Part shown: one piece after another, positions 21,401-33,048 of the stretch
Numbering within the stretch: the stretch's first letter is position 1
Layout: each line of letters opens with the position of its first letter
NCBI GenBank assembly: GCA_015179045.1
Contig: WHUZ01000052.1
Span: forward strand, 248,001 to 312,000
Reading direction: 5' to 3'
Source: Kalaharituber pfeilii
Lineage: Eukaryota; Ascomycota; Pezizomycetes; Pezizales; Pezizaceae
Length of the DNA stretch: 64,000 nucleotides
Made by a program: the position numbers and the translations under genes
The notes under the pieces: generated by a model
Databases searched by the model: none
What the model was told of the DNA's origin: nothing
The model's input: the letters and a program-made list of their open reading frames with translations, nothing else

Positions 21401-22823
21401 ACGGCATGAATAGTGACGGTTTGGCCGTTCGCGCATAGTTTCATTTATCCGGAGCATACAACAACCGTTGAGCAGCAAGGTCCCATGTAATTAGTCCCCA
21501 ACATCTTTACCATAGAATTGCAACATCTTCCTCTCGCAATGTTATTTATCTGTCCTCAACCATTTCCCGAAGACCCTTTCAACCTGTCGCTGGTATTCAG
21601 CGCGGCCTAAATCGAGTCGATACACGTCTCCCTCTAATTACTTGATAACCTACAACCTATGGCCTGTACTACCACACTCTTAATTATAAATCATTAATCT
21701 CTCCTATTTGTTCTTTCCCTCCCGAACTACATGAGCTTGTGGCTCAGGAAATGATTGGGTACCATGGACCGGCCTTCTGATGACCGGACTTCTGCTGACC
21801 GGTCCTCCCCAATTTCTGGATCAGAATAGTTTACACAAGCCTATCTGGGTGGGCGAGCTGGGCACTAGCTCTAGTTGCATGATTCAATTAACCGGGTACC
21901 CTTGTATACAAACGTTATTGTTCTTGGCCCTCTATCGCCACCTTGCCAATGGAAGCAGATATAACCAGTCTTTTTCAAACCTTATTTGGACGTTGTGTAT
22001 TTTTTTTTCTTTATTCTTTTCTTTTCTTTTCTTTTTTTGTTAAATGTTGCCGGTCAGTCAGCTACGGTGCTAATTCTGCGACTAAATAATGCGTGAATAA
22101 TATATTACCTTACCCGGCTATTATACAAACATACAAGATGTCTGGCTATATGATTACAAACTGGCTCTGGCTCCTTTAGACAACCGTGTTGGAAACAGAG
22201 TCCTTCCTATCATCGATATCGCCTTTAATAAACTATATATCAAATAGTACAACTGTTGTGGTCCGCTCGCGAATAAACCTTTTGTATTCGCATAAAAATT
22301 GTTCTACAATAATGGAGTTTTCCTGGGGGTCATGACGAGATTTCTTGTTTCATTACTTAAAGTGGTTATATTGCCTAAATAGTGTATAACACTGGTGGAC
22401 TTAACGGGTCCGTTCCACCTGTCCTGCTGCGCTGCAACCTCATGCAAGCTATGCATATCAATATAGTAGCTTATGGCAGGTGTGGCTGTGCTGGTTTATG
22501 TATAAATGGCAACTATGGCGTTATCACAAGCATCACAGTACCTGAGCCAAGACATTACAATACCACCATACTGCGGCTGAAGTTCCCCCCTGCTGTAATA
22601 CTTTTCTTTGATAAAAATTGCTGCTCGTATATTCCTCCAGAGTATGGGATAATAATGCTGTTAACATATAGAAATGTTGTGATGATGATGAATTGGATTC
22701 AGCTCAGGCCTCACTTCCTCTGTTGTTTAATATGCATCTATGGCAATAATATATCATCAGCTCATATCTTAGAATATTAAGGAGGTCCAATCACAAAGAA
22801 AGCAGGTTATCAATTCTATATAG
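21401..22823. other. No gene recognised
   Basis: Includes a pyrimidine tract (22002-22042, cttttcttttctttt). A 132-codon frame at 22382-22780 is Cys-rich in places but matches nothing I know. Confidence 0.25.
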
Positions 22824-22830
22824 ATGAGCT

Positions 22831-22985
22831 TACTTTACACTCATAGTGCCCTTTACACTTGCTGTGGCCTTTACACTCGCCGTACCCTTTACACCCGCTG
22901 TGCCCTTTACACTCGCCCTGGCATTTATACTCTTTGTGCCTTTTACATTCAATATGCGCTTTACATTCGACGTGACTGTTCACCT
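22831..22985 (+). repeat. Minisatellite, ~18-bp unit, about nine copies
   Basis: Units of the form CCCTTTACACTCGCCGTG, diverged, in tandem from 22847 to about 22980. In one frame they read as a repeated LYTRxA-like peptide, but no start or host protein supports coding. Confidence 0.85.
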
Positions 22986-24518
22986 CCTATTAGGTTCCTT
23001 TTATTATTTTTAACATTTTTTGTTTTTTTGATATTCCATGTATACCAGTCTAGGGATTACTGTAGCTTCAGCGTTGATCAATGTATTGAGCCTGAGGAAG
23101 CCTCTCCCATGAACGAGGAGAAAAAAAAAGTTACCACTAATGCTGTGATTCGCGACAGGACCGGAAAAGTACTTTGCCGCGCAAAGGTAGGTGCGGATTT
23201 TCTCTGCTTTAACTGTAGAGCCCGTAAACTCTGATTTCGAAAATTCCGGAATTGAGGAATATTGCAAAGGGTGTGTCAAATCGTTCATGGGGTTTGTATG
23301 CACAAAGCTGATGTTGAGGACAGGTGCCGATGTGGCCGTCGCCGCCATCGGTGTGGCTTCTCCTGGCACACTTCCACAATGATGCTGGAGCAATGGTTCC
23401 ACTCTAGGCACATTTCTCTCAGCTGTTCCTTAACAAATCTCAATTTAACATTTCGACCGACCCGAGAGTTTTGGAGACAGAGCAGGGACCTCCGGAGGGG
23501 GGTTCGTTTCTTATATGCATTCAGCATCTTATGGGATGAGTACTGTGTTTCACCACATCTCGACGCACACCGAGCAGAATTTATAAGCACTATTTAGAGA
23601 CACTAAATAAATACTTGTTCTTCATGTTTAGCACCTCTACCTGCTCAAAGCAAGCATTCTCAAGGAATTATGGCACCGCGAAATTTGTAACAATGTCTTG
23701 GCATCTATTTGTATGGGATTCTCATACAATATTTTAGCGGACTGAACATACTATTCTTTGTTAGCACTATCACACCAATGGCAATTGTCTTGTGATCAAA
23801 GGGCCCCCCTAGTTGTAGATTGATTCACTTGATTTTATTCAGTCCATTTTAATATATTGCATAGTTGGCATGCTGATATATATTTTCAGGTGCTCTTCCG
23901 ATACTATTTATATGCAACATTTCTATGAGAATGAAAATATTTTGAACAGCTCAACAATTACTTCAAGGATTATGTTGATGCCATTCATATATATCTCCAT
24001 AGTGATAGGTTATCCAAATGAAATGTTTAAATATTTTTATTGAATTAATTCCAGGTGCAGTGGGTAGATTTCCATATCTGCAATTTTACCGCAACAATAT
24101 ATGCCAAGACTTATGTGAAATGTGCAGAGATATAATTCATTCATAACTACCTATTTTTAGAAGTAGAGATGCAGGATCTGAAGAATGATGCTTGCTTTAA
24201 ACCTCCTGGAAGGCGCATGGAAAAGTAGGTTCTGTGCGTGGGGATATACAGGTTCTCATTCGCTCAGTTTTGGTGGGAAAGTGCGTCGAATTGTGGTGTG
24301 CGTCGAGATGTGGTGAAACACAGTAAGTGGTGTTTGAAGCCTCCTGTTGGCTGTTGGCACGAGGTGTCAGGGTCTACCCGCGAAGGGGATATCCACCCAC
24401 ATTGGGCTGTAAAGCTGCTAGTGACGATTCGGTCTGATCAACCGATAGCTACAGTCTGGCAATGAAACATGGGCTGGGCACGAATGTGTATCACCGGCAT
24501 GGTCAGAGCGCAGTGTCA
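22986..24518. other. No gene recognised
   Basis: Frames at 23191-23597 overlap on both strands without a motif. 24250-24312 shares a module with 33885-33955 and 53703-53745 (cagttttggtg..aaa..gcgtcg..gtggtg). Confidence 0.25.
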
Positions 24519-24594
24519 GCCACCGAACGGACCTCTAAGAGCAAAGCCACCGAATGGACCTCCAGGAGCAGAGCCACTGAATGGACCTCTAGAT
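24519..24594. repeat. Tandem repeat, ~27-bp unit, three copies
   Basis: gccaccgaatggacctccag with agagca-type spacing occurs three times with few changes. No coding context. Confidence 0.75.
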
Positions 24595-25421
24595 GAGACG
24601 AGGCAGTAGCTGAGGGATGCCCATAGATAGAAAATCATGATATCATAGCATAGATAGACAATAGAAGGAAGGCACGCAGGATTAACTATCAGAAGGGCCA
24701 GCTAGAGCTGCCCTGTCGAAAGGTCAAGCACCAAGCGTTGTCCTAAGTTACACCCTCTATTCACTACATCATCGTAGAAACCGTAACACGAGGTTGATAC
24801 ATGGGCCACAACTTCAGTCCAAAAGGGACACTTGAAGGGTTTAAAAATCTGGAATAAAGATTAAATCAAAACGATGAGAGCTTTTTAATCCATGCAGATT
24901 TCACATGCGGGGACTTTGTGGTTGCGGACTCACTTCCATGTATCCAAGCACGCGTCCAGTTGCTAAGGTGGCCACGTGGTGATTGTCTGTGCCGGAGCAA
25001 GAGCGAGAGGTCCTATGCATACGCTACCCCCTTGTCGTCTCTACTAGTACCGCTTTTTCGTGAAGCCTCTTTGGCCACCTGAAGCTCCACGAACCTCTCC
25101 GAAGGGCAGTAAGTTATGGTAAATTTGTACGAGGACATAGAAACTGCCTCGTCGTCTATAGTCTAATGAACTCTATGCTACAATCATCTCTACCCAGTGC
25201 TTGCTCGAGCCATTGTTTGGCCAATAGCCAGTGGCTCATCCAGAGGTCCATGCGTTGGCTCTGCTCCTGCGGATCAAGGCGCTTTGAAGTTCCGTTCAAT
25301 GCCTCATCTGTGGTGATGCTACCTACCTTAACGATGCACATCGGTACACGACGCATAATTATTAACTAGCACCCCTACTTGTGGGTTCAAAAGTATTCGC
25401 AAGGCCGAGTAATGTACTCAT
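24595..25421. other. No gene seen
   Basis: Short frames only, 25156-25369 open on both strands without a motif. Confidence 0.25.
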
Positions 25422-25480
25422 TTTCTTGTTTTTTTATAATATCACGTAACCCCACTTGCAGCTATTCGCATGGCGCAAAT
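25422..25480 (-). mobile_element. Family B tail, degraded
   Basis: T-run then atcacgtaaccccacttgca and gctattcgcatggcgc, the minus-sense B hairpin. Target duplication not resolved. Confidence 0.6.
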
Positions 25481-25489
25481 ACCTACATA

Positions 25490-25640
25490 GACGTCCTCTA
25501 TATAACAAGAACAAACACTTCCATCCTCTCCTCGGGCGCATCCCCTTTTCCCTTTGTATACCCCATGCCTCCCCTTTAAGGTAGATTGCTACCGAGCTGG
25601 TCTTCTTCCCTTCTTCAACAGCCATAGGGCTGCAACTCTA
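25490..25640 (-). mobile_element. Half-LINE ORF1 fragment, degraded
   Basis: Minus strand reads VEEGKKTSSVAIYLKGEAWG, matching the EEGKKTSSAVVYLEK part of the half-LINE ORF1. Flanked by the B tail at 25422. Confidence 0.55.
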
Positions 25641-25961
25641 TTCCCCAGCGGTGGGTCTGCCTTCTCCATTCAATCCCTGACCTTTCCCAGCTTTTCTTTT
25701 TTTTGCAGTTCTGCAAATGTGTCGATCTGAGGTCGTGTTTCTGACTCAGTTTAGGTTTCCCCTTCCTCTTCCTTAGTTTTTCGCTACTGGGCTAAAAGTG
25801 ACCGCATGTCGCCACTCTTTTTGAATCTTATTGCGACGTTATCAATGCACCCCTCTACGTGTTTGATTTCTTAGGAACCTGGATGTTGGCTCGAAGTTTG
25901 GTCGTTTCATTTGGTCTTGTATGCATTCATCTATGTGTCCCCCCGTCAATACCATTACTCG

Positions 25962-26014
25962 CCCTGCCATGGCGAACAGCTGTAAGCGGGGACACGTGAC
26001 GAAAAAAAAAAAAA
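25962..26014 (+). mobile_element. Family B hairpin-only insertion
   Basis: 53 bp with a perfect 14-bp duplication AATACCATTACTCG (25948-25961, 26015-26028). Starts at GCCCTGCC and ends in A14. Confidence 0.92.
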
Positions 26015-26089
26015 AATACCATTACTCGTAAGCTACAGTAGACAAGACTACATAGAAACGAGACTTAGAAAAATTAGCAAACCACAATT

Positions 26090-26310
26090 TTTTTTTTTAT
26101 TTTTTTTTTATTTTTTATATCATTTATCGCTTACCGCTATGGCGATGTGTTAGGTACATGTGATCGATAGGAACTAAATGAGATAGAGAAAATAAAATAC
26201 TGGCACACTGAAATGTAACTGAAGTCCCCCTCCGTCCTCTTCCATCATCTCCATCAGCCCCTGTAGTGGGTCACCTTCTCCTTCCCTGCACAAAGAAACC
26301 CCCCCCCAAT
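26090..26310 (-). mobile_element. Family A LINE 3' end, degraded
   Basis: T-rich run, hairpin of the ATCGC/GCGAT type missing part of the loop, then a 3' UTR and ORF2 C-terminal remnant (catctccatcagcccctgtagtgggtc), parallel to 38445-38475. Confidence 0.7.
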
Positions 26311-26317
26311 ATCAAAG

Positions 26318-26658
26318 CTAGTGCAACGCAGCCTCATTTGTTCTACCCACATCATCAACCACACCAATCCGTCCTGCTGGGGTGTCGGTCGTCTCATAAT
26401 CGCCCCTAGCCTCCCGGCCGCCTCTTCTTCCATACCGGATGCCTGGACCTAATGTGAGCAGTCGATTCTTATATGTGTTCCATGGCTGTCCCCACTGCCC
26501 CAAACATCACGTTCATATTGACTCCACAGAGTCTTTCGCTCGTAGCCTTGAGCAGAGGAACCTCGAGATGGGTACTCAGTGAATTTTTGGTTTGGCGCCC
26601 GAATTCCTATCTGTGTGCTGGACTTCGCAACCTTCATGAGTCTATTGGTTGAATCCAT
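26318..26658 (-). other. Possible small gene or remnant, unknown
   Basis: Two overlapping minus frames (26658-26449 from ATG, and 26503-26318) would join with a one-base shift or small intron near 26450-26480. Arg/Gly-rich with no known domain. It could be a transposon remnant. Confidence 0.25.
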
Positions 26659-27237
26659 GTTGAAGGCGCCAAGAAGTGAGGGGTAGTTACATACTGCAGT
26701 GGTGTGCTGGCAACAAAATGAAAAATTATTTCAAAAGACTCACACTTATAGTAGGGGTTTCGCTGGTGGAGACGTTGCGGTTGCGAAATGGCTTCCCAGC
26801 GCTCGTGCTGTTGCAGAATGGTTGTTGGTGAGCGCGGAGTAAATCCGCGTTTTTGGGTATGGTGTTATGCAGTTGTTTTCTATGGATGTGCATGCGATTA
26901 TAGATGGATACCTCCTAGAGTCATGGTAATTCAGAAGAGCGAGTCCTACAGGTCTAATAAGCAGTCCATCGGCCAGTTCAGTGGGTAAGCCTAGTGTATC
27001 TGTCGATGATGATTATTGCTAGCTTCAACACCGAATCCTAGTAACAACGAGCCATAATTGTTGGAAGAGTAGAAATCTTAGACGTTGAGCCGTCTAGCCA
27101 AGGTAGAATAACACACTCCTCCTAGGAATATGCAAGAAGTCTCCGCGGAAGGGTCCGTTCGATCAGACAGACACGTATTGGATGATTTAAGTAGTGTGCC
27201 ACATAGCATGAGGTTGTCACAATCACCTTGTTAGGTA
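26659..27237. other. No gene seen
   Basis: 26755-26820 is the repeat partner of 2725-2790. Otherwise featureless. Confidence 0.3.
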
Positions 27238-28681
27238 CAGTCAGACCTTGCTATAACGAACACGTTAAATTTGGCCCTTTCTTTTCGTTATAGCAAGGCT
27301 TTCGTTATAGAACATTGTGACAAATTAGGCATGCAACCTTGGCAGCGAAGTTCGGACTCCTCAACAGCTATTGCAGCACATTTCGTATTGACTTCCTAGC
27401 ATAGGAAATAACCATATCAAGAAATATTTCAGACTATAATAAAGCATAAGTGAATCTTGAACTAATAGAAATCTGTAATAGAACAGTCAATTTTTTTTTT
27501 TATATCAATACTCGCATGCCGCCCTATGGGCTATGGCGAGGTTTTATTAAAAGTAAAAGAAAAGTAACAAATAAGTAAATACATGTGGTGCCCGCGGTGC
27601 TCATACATGATGCGGCTTGAATGTCAACACAGGAGCCAGAATGTTCGTCCTACTTCCGTCTTCTGTCCCATTCATACTGGTCCGCTCTCAGCCATCGTCC
27701 TCCGAGCCTCACTCTCCCAACCTCAGTAGTTTTCTCCAAGTATACTACCGCTGAACTGGCTTTCTTTCCTTCGTCGACCAGTGTGCTCTTCTTCTTCAGC
27801 CAGCGGATCCCTGTTATCTTGCCTAGGTCCTTGTTGTCTGCCTCCAACCATTTTCGGACCTTCCCTAAGTCCTTTCTCAGGGCAATTCCATGTACGACGA
27901 TGCCGGCTTTTGAGGTGGTGGTGGCATCGGGAGTGGTTGGTGAGGAGGAGGTCTTGCTGTTGGGGCGGGGAGGAGTGCTGGGTTTTCGAGGTTCGGGGGT
28001 GGTGGGCTCGGGGTTCGATGGGTTGGTGGTGGCAGGTGTGATGTCTGCGGAGGTGTCGACCGGGGGAGCGGAGGCGATCTTTTTTGCCTCCTCGTCGTTG
28101 AGTTAGCGCTTGAACGCGTATAAGTCCTTGGGGGACGGCGTCTTGCCCTTGCGCTTTTTGTTTCGGCGCAGTCTCCGGTCTCACCGCTGGGGGGGAAGGC
28201 GGCGGTGTCCCTGCCACCGGTTTAGAACAGTCAACATGTCAACAACTACTAACAAGCAGCGAGCATTAAGTAAATTTGAGAAGCATCACATATGCAAGAA
28301 AGATTAGAGCCGAAACATCTAAAAGAGATCTTGAAGGAGTTTCATAGGCATTTTATGAATGAAAGAGTATATCATTGTCTTAATAGTATAAAATTCTTAT
28401 AAACATTTAGGCTTTGCTATTCGCCGCAGGAAAGGATATAAGTGGAGCTTAGTGGATCGCCAGGGGGGTTTCTATAGATTTCATTTGCCACTTTTCGTTA
28501 TAGCAAGAACAATTTGTATGTAGACAGAAATAACTCTAATTTTTTTTTTTTTTGTTTCGTTATTTGGTGGGATTTCGTTATAGCAAGAGCAGAATAGGTG
28601 GAGGGGGGAATCGCGAGGGCGGTACGTTCGTGATAGCAAGGTTTTCGCTATAGCGGGGTTCGTTACAGCGAGGTCTGACTG
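27238..28681. mobile_element. Mariner/pogo-type MITE with nested half-LINE
   Basis: Ends CAGTCAGACCTTGCTATAAC and GTTACAGCGAGGTCTGACTG are inverted and flanked by TA (27236-27237, 28682-28683), the ends typical of fungal pogo/Fot1-type elements. gttatagcaag repeats subterminally. Without the nested insertion (27491-28222) it is about 700 bp and non-coding. Confidence 0.92.
27491..28222 (-). mobile_element. Half-LINE nested in the mariner-type MITE
   Basis: 732 bp, minus strand, perfect 12-bp duplication TAGAACAGTCAA (27479-27490, 28223-28234). Contains a T11 run, CTCGCC-type hairpin, the 3' UTR, the complete RRM-like domain (27650-27900, GKITGIRWLKKKSTLVDEGK) and the upstream Pro/Thr-rich segment (to ~28100). 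The upstream frame is shifted and has one stop. Confidence 0.92.
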
Positions 28682-28683
28682 TA

Positions 28684-29585
28684 CACTCACCTTGACTCCA
28701 CAAAATACCCATGCCTACATAGGACACCTCTAACATCATCCCTTGTCAGGTTGCACCCAATCGATTGCAAAAAGTCATAGTAGCCAAGGCTGGGCAGGAG
28801 GTGGCGGTGATAGAGAATCGATGTTGTACTACAAGCAATTCTTGTTTCAGAGATAACATCTAATTTATTCGTCAATAGCGCCTAGCAAAAACAAGTAAAT
28901 TAACACAGCAATACCTGAAGGACCTCAAATGCAGTAAATAATGCCAAATCGGGCGAAGGCTGCGGTGGAAGTAGGCCAAGTATTAGAGGACTAGTACGGA
29001 AAACTGTATTTAATTCTTTTTTCTATAACCCTGTCTTAGTACCCTTTGGTTAGGTATGATTTCGCGCCTCAGTGTTGTCTTTTCCCTAGCAAGTAGTCAC
29101 ATGTTCACATGCCAAAACAGGCGGCTGTTTCATTACGTGGCGAGACCACCAATATTTTTCATTGCTCGCATATCGCCAGGTGGAATATGGAGGAGAAAGC
29201 TTTCATCTACTCCCACCGGCTCTGGAAGCCCTGTACTGCGCGGAGTCACTTTGTGCGTATCTTATATCTCCTGTGCTAGTAGGTGCGCCCTGCGCAAATG
29301 GCCTAGTGCACGGATACCGATAAGTGCCTGCGGCTAGCAACCCAGTGCCTGCAATGAGCAACTAGTCAAACTTTATCCAACGCGTAACGTTAACATGATT
29401 TTTGGAGCAAGGATATATAAATTCTGTACGAGCATTCCTCCTCAGTTCGAGCACTACATCACTGTTCAGGTGTTTGAGTGTAGCATACTATCTTCTAACG
29501 CCTTTCTCAATTTAAATGTTCTTTATTTCTTGTTTGCATTCCTGCACCCTTTGTTTGCACCCGAAACCACTGACCTGAACAAAAA
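28684..29585. other. Upstream region of the NACHT gene
   Basis: No other gene supported. Contains the candidate TATA element at 29414-29421. Confidence 0.3.
29414..29421 (+). promoter_or_regulatory. Candidate TATA box of the NACHT gene
   Basis: TATATAAA lies 165 nt upstream of the proposed ATG (29586). Position is plausible, with no further support. Confidence 0.35.
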
Positions 29586-32500
29586 ATGGCTGACCCAGTC
29601 TCCATCGCGAGCGGGATTGCTGGGCTTGCGACTTTAGCAAAGTCAATATTGACCTCAGTTTACACCTACTGGCGAGCTGTTCGATCGGCCCCAGCAGAGT
29701 TTGACAACATCATGCGAGAGCTTATATCACTTTCGTCAGTCCTCGCACAACTAGAACCCATGGCTGAAGCAGGTTGGGGTAAGTTTTCTTGGCTCGAGGC
29801 TCTTTTGACGTAACAAAGTACTGATATCGTTTGAACTCCTCTGAAAAGTGCAAGGGATAGAAGAGAGAGCGCTTGACGACTGCAAAAAAAACCCTCATGG
29901 AAATAAGCGCCAGTGTGGAGAAATTCCTTGGTGTGCCTGGAAGATCGCTGAATAATTTAGCCAAGAGATTAAAGTGGACATTGAAGGAGGAAGACACAAA
30001 AGGCTTATTGGAGAGACTTTCCAGGCACAAGGCTACTCTTCAATTAGCAATATCTGCAGATCTGAGGTATGAATACCCAATGCCTAATGGTTGTGAAAAT
30101 CAAGAATCTACAGCTCTGAGACTAACCTTTGAGGCCTAAAGCATGCACCTGGTACAGATCACGAACCAATTGCGGAGTCATGCTCAATTTCAGGAAGAAG
30201 AGAAGCTTTGTACGTCGTGGTTTCTGGGTTAGCAGTCTGTACAGGTACTGACGTTGAGATACCAGCGGCTCAGAATCAAAGAACCTTATCCTGGTTGTCA
30301 GCTACCAATCCAGAAGCACGAAACCTTGAAATCTGGCAACGCGCATTGCCGAATACCTGCCAGTGGTTCATAAATTCTAGGAAGTATATGGCATGGTTAG
30401 AAGGATCAGGATCGGTGCTTCTGTGTATGGGAATGCGTAGGTCTCGTTCCCTATTTTTAAGCGAATGTGTCTAACGGTCATTCTCACATAGCTGGCGCCG
30501 GAAAAACAGTCCTCACGTAAGTTAAGGCCATAGAACAATGGGTAGCTTCTACAGCAATTTCGATCACTGCCCTGACTAGTCTCTAGCTCCATCATCGTGG
30601 AGGATCTCAGAACACGCTTTGCGTCAAATCCCAAGGTAGGGATCGCCTTTCTCTACTGCGATTACCTGGACCGATCAAATCAAACGGCCGAGAAATTTCT
30701 TCGAACTCTGGTGAAACAGCTTGCAGGCCAGAACCATAACGTCATTGATAAAGTTCAGCCACTCCATGATACGCTTTCTGTCCCGGGATTCTCACAGTGG
30801 AGGCAACTATTCTTATCATTAAATCAGGACTTTGAACAAATTTACATCGTCATCGATGCGTTCGATGAATGCCACGAGCAGGAACAACGGTCTACCCTGC
30901 TACGCTTTCTACGAGATCTCTCCTGTGCTTCCAGTAAATGTTTCAACATCTTGGTAACCAGCCGCCCATATTCGAGAGACCTCAATGCCACCTTTGAAAC
31001 TGCAACAAGAATTGAAGTGAAGGCACAGCACGACGATATCAAGGCTCTGGTTCTGGAGGCAATACGGAAAGCTCAAGCAAGTGGAACGAGCATAAATCAT
31101 GATTTCGCATCGGAAGTTGCAGCTACTCTTTGCGCAAAGGCAGAAGGAATGTAAGTTCAATACACCATCATAAGGTTTTGATATTCGGTATGTTCACACA
31201 ATTTTATGTAGGTTCCTCCTGGTCGCCCTACAGCTGAGGTATATTTTGGGGCAGCCTACCTTGAAGCTACGCCGCAGTGCCTTAAAGCAGGTTCCAAAGG
31301 AATTGAATCAGACATACGACCTAGCAATTGATACCATCAGACGGCTAGAGACAGGAGCTAGAGAATTAGCCTTCCAGGCGTTGATGTGGATCAACAGAGC
31401 GACGCGACCACTGACCTTTGACGAACTCGCAACTGCGCTGGCTGTTGAGGACGGTGCTTCACAGTTGGACATAGACGCAATAATCGAACGTGAAGCCCTA
31501 ATTCACATATGCTTAGGGCTTGTGGTATGTGATGCTGAGACTGGTGTAATGCGATTCATGCATTACACAGTCAAGGAGTTCTTCGACTCCGCAACAATTC
31601 CTGAGCTTGATCGAGATCATGAGTGTATCGCCAGAACCTGCCTTACATACCTCATGTTCGATCAGTTTCGACACGAGGCTCGCGAGCAACCATCTATAGG
31701 GTCCTGGAACTTCCAATTCTCTCCGTCCACCACACCGTCTGCAACTACGTCGCTTCTTCCCTATGCAGCAAGGCACTGGTTTCAGCACCTTCGATTAGCG
31801 AAGGAGCCAGCGAACTTGGTCAGAATGGCAATAAACTTCCTTACAGAAAGACGCGACCTTGCTTGTGCTTCACTGGAGCTTCTGAGTGGCGCCTGGGCTA
31901 AGCCGTTCTATCGATATGGTTCCCTTACCCCTCTGCAGTACGCAAGTGCTTTGGGACTCCCTGAAGTGGTCGAGACGCTCTTGGTAGACGCCGAATCATC
32001 GACGTACGTTAACTCGACCGATGTGAAACGCCGCAGAATAACTCCCAACTATCGCCATTCGATCAAGACTTTGTCCTACCCCCATTATGCTTTAGCAGCA
32101 GTCGAAGGGCATGAGAGTGTCATCGTGGCTATATTCAGGCATCAGAGATCATGTCGTGCACAACAGGTACCTTCCATACAACTTGATCATGACGCTGTAA
32201 TGACAATGCTTTGTCATGCGATTCATTATCACCAGCCATCTATTGTGCGACTTCTGCTTCGAGAGCAACCTGACCTTAACCTGAACGTCTGTGTGAAGGC
32301 GCATTGGTTGCCACCAAGTGTAGAAGCGGTGGACTTCGCACCACAAACACTCTTAGGTGCGGCTGTCACGAGGGGTACACCGGACATGGTGCAAATTTTA
32401 ATCCAACACCCTGGCCTCGATGTTAACTTGAAAGATCCCGAAAAGGAACAAACTGCGTTAGCCCTTGGGGCGACCAAAGGCAGCCCCGAAGTGGTTAAGG

Positions 32501-32817
32501 TCCTTCTTTCACGGGGTGACCTCGATGTCAACTGTCGAGATTTTTTCGGTCGGACTCCGTTAATTTTGGCTACACAAAATCGTCATGAATCGATAGTCGC
32601 CTTGCTTCTTCGACACAGGGAGGTGAATGTGAATTGTGTCGATGGTGGGCATTTTCTAAGTGCACTGGCGTGGGCATCAAAGGAAGGTTATCAGGGAATT
32701 GTAGGCTTGCTGTTAGAAAGGGAGGATTTAGATATCTTTTCCATTTTTAAAGGGGCGAGAGTGCCTTGTGCTTGGCTAAGGAGGGTGGACATGATGCAAT
32801 ATTTTTGCTATTATTAG
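29586..32817 (+). pseudogene. NACHT-ankyrin STAND (NLR-like) receptor, frame-broken
   Basis: Seven exons: 29586-29778, 29849-30066, 30142-30209, 30266-30436, 30492-30516, 30587-31150 and 31212-32817, all with GT-AG introns of 55-75 nt. Predicted ~947 aa. Residues 1-~150 are the fungal STAND N-terminal domain (MADPVSIASGIAGLAT). The Walker A PGAGKTVLTS is at ~217, encoded across a 25-nt exon. Walker B is IVIDAFDEC and a sensor-like ILVTSRP follows. From ~640 onward there are about six ankyrin repeats (GTPDMVQILIQHPGLDVN, GSPEVVKVLLSRGDLDVN). Such proteins act in non-self recognition and regulated cell death in fungi. Two breaks: an extra base in the A8 run at 29884-29891 separates DDCKK from TLMEISASVEKF, and near 32756 the last ankyrin repeat jumps frame (ALCLAKEGGHDAIFLLLLER continues in the third frame to a stop at 32928-32930). 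Either a recent pseudogene or homopolymer errors. Confidence 0.85.
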
Positions 32818-32989
32818 AGCGACTGGCAAGAATACGTTACTGTAAAGAGTCGGGCGTTAATTTCCGTGTGATTGAGGGTCCAACTTTTGAACGGGGTTTG
32901 CTAGCACTTCGGAGGCGATATTCCCTTTAGTTTCTTGAATATATATTCATCTTCGCACTCTATACAAGTTCGTTGCTTCATCCAATTTG

Positions 32990-33048
32990 CTATCGCCATA
33001 GCCCTTAGGGCGGTACACAATTAATGATATTAAAAAAAGAAAAGAAAT
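32990..33048 (+). mobile_element. Family A hairpin-only insertion, degraded
   Basis: tatcgccatagcccttaggg, then cggtacacaattaatgatat and an A/G tail. The 3' stem strand is mutated. Target duplication unclear. Confidence 0.65.

Noticed and set aside
22831..22985. Possible CRISPR array
   Set aside because: The units are contiguous and diverged, without unique spacers, and the genome is eukaryotic.
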